This document shows positions 53,557 to 60,630 of a DNA stretch of 63,598 nucleotides, piece after piece (within the stretch, counting starts at the first letter, position 1; each line of letters starts with the position of its first letter). This DNA comes from Planctomycetota bacterium. Lineage in GTDB: Bacteria > Planctomycetota > UBA1135 > JACQFD01. A program made the position numbers and the translations under genes. The stretch is from contig JACQFD010000033.1 in assembly GCA_016200225.1 (NCBI GenBank), forward strand, positions 164,175-227,772, read 5' to 3'. The notes under the pieces are model-generated. The model saw only the letters and a list, made by a program, of their open reading frames with translations. It did not search any database and was not told where the DNA came from.

Positions 53557-54771
53557 GTGGCGACCCTCACCTACTGCACCAACCTATTCCCGGCCGAATC
53601 GCTCGCTGACGTACGGTCGGTGCTCACGCGATTTGCGCACGGCATGCGCGCGCGACTCGGCGGGATCGATCGCATTCCCGTCGGTCTTTACTTATCCGCC
53701 CGCGCTTGCGAGGAGCTGGAGGCGCCGGACGCGCTCGACGCATTCGAAAACGAATTGCGCTCGCTTGCGATCCGCGCCGTGACCGTGAACGCGTTTCCGT
53801 TCGGCGGATTCCACGACGCGATTGTTAAGGAAAGAGTTTTCGTTCCGGCTTGGGACGATCCGGCGCGAAGGAAATATACAGAAAGCGCCTGCCGGATTCT
53901 GGCGCGACTGCTCCCGCGCGGCGCGACCGGCTCCGTTTCCACGCATTCCGGTTATTATAAAAACCCTGGCGTCGATCCGGCCCGCGACGAACGCGTCGCG
54001 CGCGCATGGCTTCGGACGGCCGTCGAATTGTCAAGAATCGAGGAGGAGACGGGGCGGCGAATTATTTTATCGATCGAACCCGAACCGTTTTCGCGGCTTG
54101 AAACAGTTGCGGAAATATTAGCATTTCTGGAATTTACATTTGGGCCGATGCTGCGGCGCATGTGCGCCGAATGGAGCGTCACGCAGGGCTGGCTCGAAGC
54201 CGCGGCGCGGCGGCACCTGGGCGTCTGTTTCGATTGTTGCCATCAGGCGGTCGAATTCGATGACGGCGTCGGCGCGATTTCCCGGCTGCGCGCCGCCGGA
54301 ATCCAGATTGGTAAGATTCAAGCTTCGATCGCGCCCGCGCTGACGGCGGGCACGGGCGACGCCGCATCCCGCGCTGCAGGACTCGCGCGGCTCGCGGCGT
54401 TCGACGAGCCGCGTTATTTGCATCAAACATTCGGGCGCGGCGACGACGGTTCGATTGTTAAATTTACCGATCTCGCGCCCGCGCTCGCCGACCGCGAGTT
54501 TCTAACAAAAGCCCGCGAAATCCGAACGCATTTTCACCTGCCGATTTTTCTCGAAAACGCGGGCGACCCTTCGCTCGGCACCACGCGCGGCGAACTCGAA
54601 CGCGTACTTCTGAATTGTAGCAATTCCGTCGATTGTATAGAAATCGAAACGTACACCCTGTCGGCCCTGCCGACGCCCCCCACCGGCGACGCCGCGATCT
54701 TCGACACCATCGCCGCCGAATGGAGTTACGCCGAGAAGCTGCTCGCGCGCGCCCCGAAGCCGCCGGGGTGA
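53557..54771 (+). CDS. eboE: EboE-like metabolite traffic protein (TIM-barrel)
   Basis: A 404-residue xylose-isomerase-like TIM barrel of the EboE type: TLTYCTNLFPAESLADV, VTVNAFPFGGFHDAIVKERV, PAWDDPARRKYTESA, LSIEPEPFSRLETVAEILAF and HLGVCFDCCHQAVEF. Ebo proteins are tied to export or traffic of metabolites in eustigmatophyte- and cyanobacteria-linked gene clusters and also occur in other bacteria. The remaining ebo genes (A-D, F) are not here, so this is an orphan copy. The start is GTG 53557, lying 21 bases after the tRNA-Lys end, so the transcript may be shared with or processed from the tRNA. Confidence 0.8.
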   Translation: MATLTYCTNLFPAESLADVRSVLTRFAHGMRARLGGIDRIPVGLYLSARACEELEAPDALDAFENELRSLAIRAVTVNAFPFGGFHDAIVKERVFVPAWDDPARRKYTESACRILARLLPRGATGSVSTHSGYYKNPGVDPARDERVARAWLRTAVELSRIEEETGRRIILSIEPEPFSRLETVAEILAFLEFTFGPMLRRMCAEWSVTQGWLEAAARRHLGVCFDCCHQAVEFDDGVGAISRLRAAGIQIGKIQASIAPALTAGTGDAASRAAGLARLAAFDEPRYLHQTFGRGDDGSIVKFTDLAPALADREFLTKAREIRTHFHLPIFLENAGDPSLGTTRGELERVLLNCSNSVDCIEIETYTLSALPTPPTGDAAIFDTIAAEWSYAEKLLARAPKPPG

Positions 54772-54816
54772 TGAAACTTTTTGTTCGAACCGCTAAACTC
54801 CCCGGCTTCCCATCGC

Positions 54817-54894
54817 GTCCCTGTCGTCTAGCCCGGCCTAGGACATTGCCCTTTCAAGGCAGTAACACGGGTTCAAATCCCGTCAGGGACGCCA
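54817..54894 (+). tRNA. tRNA-Glu (anticodon TTC)
   Basis: Cloverleaf with acceptor GTCCCTG/CAGGGAC, D arm TCGTCTAGCCCGGCCTAGGA, anticodon loop CTTTCAA (anticodon TTC) and T arm ACGGGTTCAAATCCCGT. Discriminator base G, and CCA encoded at 54892-54894. The accessory region begins downstream. Confidence 0.96.
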
Positions 54895-55329
54895 CACCGA
54901 TGTGAAATATTGTATTCGCGCATGACCGCCTGTTTTGTAGTCATTTACTACGCGCTTTGATTCCTGGGAACGCGCCACAATGGGCCTGCGTTGCGCGTGG
55001 TTCGCCCTTAGCGAATCCGCGAAAGGCGCCTTTCCCTAACCGATTGCGTCGCGCCTGAAAGCCCTCATGCGCCCGAATACTCACGATAGTCCCGTGAACG
55101 GAGAGCCAACAATTAAGCATACAGTTGCGTTGGAGAGGCGTTATTCTCCGAGAGCGTTCAGTAAGTTTCGTTGAACACTTTTTTGTAGAGACCCACGTTT
55201 TTTCGACGGTGCGGGTTCCGGAAACTCTGGCGGGGTGAATTCCGGAAACTCTGACGGCAATAATCCAACGCCGCCGCCCTGATTGCCGCCGATCGCTTTG
55301 TTCCCCCGCGTTTCCTCGACCTCGACAGC
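54895..55329. other. intergenic region at the start of the accessory part
   Basis: About 435 bases without a gene. A GC-rich segment (55060-55160) contains small inverted elements such as GGAGA...TCTCC, and its overall folding is not clear. The direct repeats at 55216-55257 and the promoter of the first right-hand toxin-antitoxin module lie at the right end. No second copy of the tRNA-Glu 3' end was found that would mark an attachment site. Confidence 0.4.
55216..55257. repeat. two direct repeats of an 18-bp motif
   Basis: TTCCGGAAACTCTGGCGG at 55216-55233 and TTCCGGAAACTCTGACGG at 55240-55257, 17 of 18 identical, 24 bases apart. Each contains the six-base palindrome TTCCGGAA-like core. The repeats may be protein-binding sites or a leftover transposon end; no transposase is present. 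Confidence 0.6.
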
Positions 55330-55358
55330 TTGACGTTATGACGTCATGACGCTATACT
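55330..55358 (+). promoter_or_regulatory. promoter with three 8-bp operator repeats for a toxin-antitoxin module
   Basis: TTGACG (55330-55335), 17-base spacer, TATACT (55353-55358), six bases before ATG 55365, implying a leaderless transcript. Three TGACG units at 55331, 55339 and 55347 repeat every eight bases (TGACGTTA, TGACGTCA, TGACGCTA), with the palindrome ATGACGTCAT at 55338-55347. This fits cooperative binding of a ribbon-helix-helix antitoxin. Confidence 0.7.
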
Positions 55359-55364
55359 CACGCG

Positions 55365-55595
55365 ATGATCGCTACAAAACGTGCTACGGTTTACTTTGAC
55401 GCCGCGGTTCACAAAGCCCTTCGACTCAAGGCCGCGACGCTTGAGCGCTCGATCTCCGACATCGTCAACGACGCCGTGCGCGCGCAATTGTCCGACGACG
55501 CCGACGATCTTGATGCCATCCAAAAGCGCACCGCCGAGCCCCGCCAGTCGTTTGAGTCATTTGTAAAGAATCTCAAACGAAGTGGAAAAATATAA
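55365..55595 (+). CDS. CopG/RHH antitoxin
   Basis: A 76-residue antitoxin: RATVYFDAAVHKALRLKA followed by ERSISDIVNDAVRAQLSDD, the ribbon-helix-helix DNA-binding pattern, then an acidic/charged toxin-binding tail. It overlaps the toxin gene by 14 bases. The operator upstream suggests autorepression. Confidence 0.88.
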   Translation: MIATKRATVYFDAAVHKALRLKAATLERSISDIVNDAVRAQLSDDADDLDAIQKRTAEPRQSFESFVKNLKRSGKI

Positions 55596-55845
55596 ACTCT
55601 TTCTGAAGCCATCGGCCGGCAGGGAGATCGAGGAGCTTCCTACAAAAACGGATCGCGCCCGCGTCATCGCGCGCCTTGAGACACTGGCCGCCGATCCACG
55701 CCCGCCGGGCTCCGAAAAACTCGCGGGTCGCGACGGGTTCTTTCGGGTAAGGCAGGGAAACTATCGGGTGATTTACGAAGTCGACGACACTGCACGGGAG
55801 ATAACGATTATTAAGGTCGGTCATCGGCGGGACGCGTATCGCTGA
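55582..55845 (+). CDS. RelE/ParE-superfamily toxin
   Basis: An 87-residue RelE-like toxin: YKLFLKPSAGREIEELPTK, the helix RARVIARLETLAADPRP, then GFFRVRQGNYRVIYEVDDTA and ITIIKVGHRRDAY. RelE enzymes cut ribosome-bound mRNA; the His/Arg/Tyr-rich end is consistent with catalysis. Translation is probably coupled to the overlapping antitoxin gene. Confidence 0.9.
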   Translation: MEKYKLFLKPSAGREIEELPTKTDRARVIARLETLAADPRPPGSEKLAGRDGFFRVRQGNYRVIYEVDDTAREITIIKVGHRRDAYR

Positions 55846-55963
55846 ACGGATTGTCATACCAAAAAGAAAAGTAAAACTAACGGAACATGCGCGGTCGGCG
55901 GGGTGGCGCCTTCAAATTCGATCAAGGGACGGCAAAGGAAATGGGTAAATCCCACTATCCCAC

Positions 55964-55992
55964 TTGTCCGAATTGGGCATGCGCCCTATCCT
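55964..55992 (+). promoter_or_regulatory. promoter and palindromic operator of a further toxin-antitoxin module
   Basis: TTGTCC (55964-55969), 17 bases, TATCCT (55987-55992), six bases before ATG 55999. The spacer holds the palindrome GGGCATGCGCCC (55975-55986). As with the neighbouring module, the transcript would be leaderless. Confidence 0.6.
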
Positions 55993-55998
55993 TTCGCC

Positions 55999-56283
55999 AT
56001 GACGAATCCACCTATACAAACGCGGCATGCCGACTCCAAGGGGCGGATTACCCTCGGCGAGGCCTACGCGAATCGCACGCTGATCGTTGAAAAGCGCGGC
56101 GATGAGTTGGTGCTGCACGTCGCGCGCGTGGTGCCCGAACGCGAATCCTGGCTTTATGAGAATCCAAAGGCCCTCAAGGCGGTGCGGACGGGATTAAGGC
56201 AGGCGAAGGAACGGCAATTCTCCAAGAACCCGCCTGACCTCAAATCGGCAGAACGATTCGCTAAGGATCTTGAGGATAACTAA
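55999..56283 (+). CDS. AbrB-like antitoxin
   Basis: A 94-residue protein with a SpoVT/AbrB-like swapped-hairpin start (DSKGRITLGEAYANRTLIVE) and a basic, helical C-terminus likely to bind the toxin. ATG 55999 fits the promoter; the frame extends further upstream but without conserved sequence. Its stop overlaps the toxin start (TAATG). Confidence 0.7.
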   Translation: MTNPPIQTRHADSKGRITLGEAYANRTLIVEKRGDELVLHVARVVPERESWLYENPKALKAVRTGLRQAKERQFSKNPPDLKSAERFAKDLEDN

Positions 56284-56621
56284 TGGCGTTCGTTCCGAGA
56301 TGGACCGACGAAGCAGAAGTTACATATAACGAACTCCTGTCGGCCGCGAAAATATCCTTAGTAAACCGCCGGAAAAGCAAGAAGGCGAAGGCGGAAGGAC
56401 TATTCAAGCAAGTCGAGAAGTGCATTCGGCTGCTGCTTGAAAACCCGCGACATCCCGGGCTTCAAACTTATGAGTACCATTCGATCGAGAATCCGTTTGA
56501 TCCAAATCAGAAGGTCCTTGAAGCGTATGCACAGAATCAAACGCCCGGCGCGTACCGCGTTTTTTGGTGCTATGGCCGCGGCAAGGAAATCACGGTCGTC
56601 GCGATCACTCCACATCTGTAG
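56283..56621 (+). CDS. RelE/ParE-like toxin
   Basis: A 112-residue protein, FVPRWTDEAEVTYNELLSAA then LFKQVEKCIRLLLENPRHPG, YEYHSI and YRVFWCYGRGKEITVVAITP, with the strand-helix order of the RelE superfamily. The first residues overlap the antitoxin stop. It is a likely toxin of the module, though more divergent than the neighbouring RelE. Confidence 0.7.
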   Translation: MAFVPRWTDEAEVTYNELLSAAKISLVNRRKSKKAKAEGLFKQVEKCIRLLLENPRHPGLQTYEYHSIENPFDPNQKVLEAYAQNQTPGAYRVFWCYGRGKEITVVAITPHL

Positions 56622-56824
56622 GTTTCAACCCGACAGATGGCCGCGGCTCTCTGCTGAACACTTATCAAACGCGGCGTCAATTCGAATTTGCTCGCGGAAC
56701 AAAGACCGCGGCGGCGGCAATCTCACTCACGCTTAGCAAAGGCGCCAATACAAGCAAGTGACCGTTCCGCCACGGATTTTTATGAGGTGGTTCGCGCGCG
56801 AGGCAGCTCCGTGCGCATTACAAT

Positions 56825-57230
56825 GAACGCGACGGCGGGCGAGAGGACACAGTTCAATTCCGCAACATTTCGGTGGTGCGCATGAAGCGTTTAACCGAAG
56901 ATTTGACGCATGCGCATTGCGATCCCGTTCTCCCTGCAGAAGCTGATTATTTGGCTGGCCGCGTTCGTTAGCCCAACCGCATTCTTCCTGCTTCTAATTG
57001 TTGCCGACAGCTATCACGTGCCGCCGCCGCCCGAGGCCGTCGTCGCATCGTTATTTTGTATCATTCCCGTCGCCGCGCTGATCGTTTGCGAGTCGATCGT
57101 GTGGAAGTCGAACATGACGACCGCGAGCAAGATTGGTTGGATGCTTTTCACGCTGTTCGCATTGGCCGTTCAAATAGGCCTTTTGTTTGTCATCATCATT
57201 TCGGCGATTGGTGCGGCGATTGCGTATTAG
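56825..57230 (+). repeat. unit 1 of a tandem duplication (membrane-protein gene plus upstream DNA)
   Basis: From GAACGC (56825) through GCGAGAG, CGCAACATTTC, TGGTGCG, GAAGATTTG and ACGCATGCG into the coding frame at 56910, this stretch matches unit 2 in the same order and spacing. The duplication therefore includes the upstream region as well as the gene, with a period of about 466 bases. Confidence 0.6.
56910..57230 (+). CDS. small membrane protein, paralogue 1
   Basis: A 106-residue hydrophobic protein with three helices (FVSPTAFFLLLIVADSY, VVASLFCIIPVAALIVCESI, LFALAVQIGLLFVIIISAIG). It starts MRIAIPFSLQKLIIWLAAF, close to the following paralogue. No known family is recognised. Possibly a phage- or plasmid-derived membrane component, but its function is unknown. 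Confidence 0.55.
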   Translation: MRIAIPFSLQKLIIWLAAFVSPTAFFLLLIVADSYHVPPPPEAVVASLFCIIPVAALIVCESIVWKSNMTTASKIGWMLFTLFALAVQIGLLFVIIISAIGAAIAY

Positions 57231-57293
57231 TTATTTTTTTTTGTTGCGAGCGGCCTCGCGCAACATTGGAATTTTCGACGCTCCGCCTGCCGA

Positions 57294-57693
57294 GAACGCA
57301 AGCGGCGAGAGCCCTCAATTATCTCTCGCAACATTTCATTGGTGCGTGGTTGGCGTGTGACGGAAGATTTGGCGTATGCAAATTGCGATTCCACTCTCCC
57401 GGCCAAGATCGGCCCTCTGGCTGCTCGTGTTCTTTTACCCTAGCGTTCTCCTTTTATCATTAAATTTCTGCCAGACGATTCTCCACATATACCCTTCGGG
57501 AATTGTCACCTTGGCGCTCTTTTCTCCGGCACCACTGAAGGCCCTCGTCGTTTGTGGAATTTTGGTAAGGAAGTCGGAAAATGCTGCGTCGGTGAAGTTG
57601 AATTGGATGTTATACACTGAGATTGCGATGTTAATCCAAACGCTTGGGCTTCTCTTTATTATGCCGTCGTTTGTATTTGCTCGCGCTCATTAG
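57294..57693 (+). repeat. unit 2 of the tandem duplication
   Basis: Repeats unit 1: GAACGC (57294), GCGAGAG (57305), CGCAACATTTC (57327), TGGTGCG and GAAGATTTGG before ATG 57376. Both the upstream segment and the first ten codons of the gene are similar; identity falls off toward the 3' end. Confidence 0.6.
57376..57693 (+). CDS. small membrane protein, paralogue 2
   Basis: A 105-residue hydrophobic protein with three helices (LLVFFYPSVLLLSLNFC, VTLALFSPAPLKALVVCGIL, YTEIAMLIQTLGLLFIMPSF), starting MQIAIPLSRPRSALWLLVFF and aligning with paralogue 1 over its length. Retained helix pattern but only moderate identity suggests an old duplication under weak constraint. Confidence 0.55.
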   Translation: MQIAIPLSRPRSALWLLVFFYPSVLLLSLNFCQTILHIYPSGIVTLALFSPAPLKALVVCGILVRKSENAASVKLNWMLYTEIAMLIQTLGLLFIMPSFVFARAH

Positions 57694-58307
57694 TGAAATT
57701 CGCGACCGTCGGAAACGTAATGCAAACGGTGGCCGTGGAAGGAACGCCGGCGCCGGGATCAAACAATTCCCTTCCGCGGCATGCTTCCGTCACCTTCTCA
57801 AAAGTAAACAAAAAGATGCTCCACGGTTTACCATAATTCAGTGTTGCGCGCATCGGGCAAGGCTTACGCTTTCTAAATGAAATCAACGCCTGACGCGCGC
57901 CCGCAACCTTAACGATCCGACGCGCCGCCCTCGAAACGATAGGACAGGCCGAACTATTAATTCTGCGGGCGTCGACGAAAATGATTGTCGGCGGCAACTT
58001 GCGCGCGCAAGTGATGAAGGACTTCGGCTGGAAAGAAGTTGATACAGTTGAACTCGACCTTGCCGATTCGCAGCGCGGCTCGCTACGCTTCGCTCGCCGC
58101 GCATTGGCCCGCACCCGCATTCCCGGTGATTGCCACAAATTCATTTCTTTTCCCGTCCCGGGTGTAAAGTTATGTGTGGACCAAAAATTGCGGGCTGACC
58201 ACGGCCGGGAAATCGGTGGCGACCGTCGAAATTTGATATTGAGCGATCACCAAAACGCGGCAAAGTGAAAAGCGCGATCGGTCAACCCGGCCCGAAACGA
58301 ACGCATC
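57694..58307. other. 614-base region with no recognisable intact gene
   Basis: No intact gene is recognised. A short plus-strand frame near 57692-57830 reads VMQTVAVEGTPAPGSN, reminiscent of a repeat seen in Planctomycetota surface proteins, and may be a degraded fragment. A frame at 57981-58268 has an unremarkable translation. The rest holds nothing I can identify. Confidence 0.35.
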
Positions 58308-58883
58308 TTACAGAAGTTTTCGGTTCTTTAGTATCGCCTTCAGCCGCGCGTTCGCTGTATCAACGTTGAAGTCGGCCGCGTTGAAATCTGCATCCGGGTG
58401 TTCCTCCTTGGCAGCCTCGCCTGTTTTGATCATTTCTAACAATTCTTCGAAGCCGGGAATTCCGCCAACGTCCTCCGGCGGGCAGTTGCGTTCGCCGGCA
58501 AAGACGCTCGGAACGAGCATGCGTGAATAGTCGGGCAGAACTTCCAACAGTTTAATCTTATGAATCCACGAGTCCCCGAAATCATACTCATAGATCATCG
58601 ATTCGCACGGCCGGCGCAGGACGCTCGACAGCTTGGTTTTTCGCTCGTCCGTACAATAAAAGTCCTCGTCGGGAATGCCGAAATCCTCGTCGCCTTTCGT
58701 GAACCGGTGGAGGTGCGAGTTCGTCCATCCCATCGCGGCCTGAATGACCCGATGGAGCGTCGATAATGTTATGGAATTCGCAACGCAAACAACCCGTCGG
58801 ATCGGCGGTTTGGTTTCTGCGAGCGTGATTTCCAAAACGTACGCGGTGCAGCCTTTTCCAAGGTTGGCGGGGATTCTCATCAT
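58308..58883 (-). CDS. plasmid pRiA4b ORF-3-like protein
   Basis: A 191-residue protein of the pRiA4b ORF-3 family (PF07929): VLEITLAETKPPIRRVVCVA, HRVIQAAMGWTNSHLHRFT, IYEYDFGDSWIHKIKLLEVL and the ending CPPEDVGGIPGFEELLE. These proteins are carried on plasmids and mobile elements, and their function is not settled. The start is a double ATG at 58883, next to a TATCAA box. It supports the view that this part of the window was acquired. Confidence 0.88.
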   Translation of the reverse strand: MMRIPANLGKGCTAYVLEITLAETKPPIRRVVCVANSITLSTLHRVIQAAMGWTNSHLHRFTKGDEDFGIPDEDFYCTDERKTKLSSVLRRPCESMIYEYDFGDSWIHKIKLLEVLPDYSRMLVPSVFAGERNCPPEDVGGIPGFEELLEMIKTGEAAKEEHPDADFNAADFNVDTANARLKAILKNRKLL

Positions 58884-59094
58884 TGGAATTGATATGAATG
58901 CGAACGTGTCGGGCGTTGAAGGCGATCACGATCACGCCGACGACAGTGGGGCGTCAATCATAATTGTGATCGTTCCCGCATGGAATCGGCTGCGCGTAGT
59001 CAACTGATGCCTCCCGTTCGCGTTCACACGCCGGCGCGCGGACATGTTGCGGAAAAAAAAGGAATCCCTGCATGGCGGGTTACAATGACCCGGT

Positions 59095-60618
59095 GTGAAA
59101 AAGCCTTCGCCGACTCCCCGACGCAAGAAGCCGTCCAGTGTTGTCGAACCCGACCCGCGCCGGACCATTGATCGCGAGGCGGTTCGCGGCCTTTATGTTA
59201 ACAATGGGCTCGGTTGCAAGGAGATTGCCAACAGACTCGGATTCAGCGAGTTTTCGATCCACCGAGTCCTGCGAAATTTAAAGGTCGCAAGGCACAAGCC
59301 CGATCCTCCGCTCAATGCGAAATGGCGTTCGGCGATTTACGCCGTTTGGAAGTCGATTCGCAACCGCTGTCGAAATAGTCGCCACCGAAGCTTCAAATAC
59401 TACGGCGCACGCGGGATTGGTATCTGTAACGAATGGCATGACTCTTTCTCTTTATTTTACAGATGGGCGCGCTCGTCGGGTTATGAGCCGCGACTTAGCA
59501 TCGAACTTGTGAACCCGAAGAAAGGTTATATATCCACAAATTGCAAATGGATTGGCGCCGATGAACAGGCCGAGCGGCGTTTTGAGTTAGGAGGCAAGCC
59601 CGCGGAACAGGCGATTACTGCATTTGGCGAGACGAAGGGGCTGAATGCGTGGGTGAATGATGCCCGGTGCATGGTCTCCGTTAATACGCTCTTACATCGA
59701 CTTGAAAACGGCTACCCGCCGGAGGTGGCGCTGAAAACCTTGCCATACCAGACTCTTGACATTCGTACTAATCCGCGCCGATCTAAACAATCCTATAAAG
59801 TACGGAAGTTACAGAGAATCGATTGGAACGAGGCGTTGCGACTTTACAAGCATGAAGGATTGTCACTCCCGGAAGTCGCCGTCCGCGTCGGCGCCAACTA
59901 TAGTAGCATCTTGACAGGTATGAAAAGTCGTGGAGTTTATTGTCCAACGGCGCCGTCGATTTTGAACTCCAAGCAAGCCGCGCCGCTCGCTCGAATCTGG
60001 AGACACGTTTTTGAGCGTTGTACCAATCCGCGCGACCACGCTTACAAATATTACGGCGCCAAGGGAGTCACAATCTGCGCGAGCTGGCGTACGTTTAATA
60101 ACTTCTTCGAGTGGGCCAAAGCATCAAATTTCAAGCGCGGCATGTGCCTCGCGCGAATGGATACAAACAAAGGATACTCGCCCAAGAATTGCCACTGGCT
60201 TCGTCGTGGCGACACCACGCGACTCTCCGACCACCCGAGTTCTTACGTCAGACCCCGGTGGATTATTACTGCATTTGACGAAACAAAGGGTGCCTCGGCT
60301 TGGGCGCGCGATCCGCGATGCACGGTTCGTCTGATGTCGCTCATCGCGAGACTCAAGCGGCGAATGCCTCCCGAAGAAGCAATCACCCTTCCGCGGCGCA
60401 ATAGCGGCAGAACCGCAAAGAATTTAATTCAAATATTCGGCGAATCTAAAGGTTTGGCCTCGTGGGCGAAGGATTCCCGATGCAAAGTTTCAATTACAAC
60501 GCTTCAAGAGCGCCTTCACGAGGGATTCAGCGCAGAGGTCGCGATTAAGACTCGACCGTTCAAACTGTATCTAAGGAAAAGTAATAATGAGAATATGTCG
60601 AAGACAACCAAACAATGA
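59095..60618 (+). CDS. modular HTH/YYG-domain protein, first of a pair
   Basis: A 507-residue repetitive protein. Layout: HTH (about 25-60, DREAVRGLYVNNGLGCKEIA), a phage-type domain (70-165: KWRSAIYAVWKSIRNRCRN, YYGARGIGICNEW, GYISTNCKWIG), a 40-residue module (175-217, AFGETKGLNAWVNDARC...RLENGYPPEVA), a second HTH (243-285), a second YYG domain (301-375), and two further modules (391-433 and 445-487). The YYG type occurs in phage and homing-endonuclease-like proteins, and is likely DNA-binding. No HNH catalytic motif is visible. GTG 59095 is the start, eight bases after a TACAAT. It precedes its paralogue by 12 bases. Confidence 0.7.
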   Translation: MKKPSPTPRRKKPSSVVEPDPRRTIDREAVRGLYVNNGLGCKEIANRLGFSEFSIHRVLRNLKVARHKPDPPLNAKWRSAIYAVWKSIRNRCRNSRHRSFKYYGARGIGICNEWHDSFSLFYRWARSSGYEPRLSIELVNPKKGYISTNCKWIGADEQAERRFELGGKPAEQAITAFGETKGLNAWVNDARCMVSVNTLLHRLENGYPPEVALKTLPYQTLDIRTNPRRSKQSYKVRKLQRIDWNEALRLYKHEGLSLPEVAVRVGANYSSILTGMKSRGVYCPTAPSILNSKQAAPLARIWRHVFERCTNPRDHAYKYYGAKGVTICASWRTFNNFFEWAKASNFKRGMCLARMDTNKGYSPKNCHWLRRGDTTRLSDHPSSYVRPRWIITAFDETKGASAWARDPRCTVRLMSLIARLKRRMPPEEAITLPRRNSGRTAKNLIQIFGESKGLASWAKDSRCKVSITTLQERLHEGFSAEVAIKTRPFKLYLRKSNNENMSKTTKQ

Positions 60619-60630
60619 TTCGATAGTAAA

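Noticed and set aside
54817..54894. tRNA-Glu as an integration site
   Set aside because: No second copy of the tRNA 3' end and no integrase gene were found in the downstream 8.7 kb.
57981..58268. A 95-codon frame in the unassigned accessory stretch
   Set aside because: No family resemblance, no promoter or ribosome-binding site; composition fits random GC-rich DNA.
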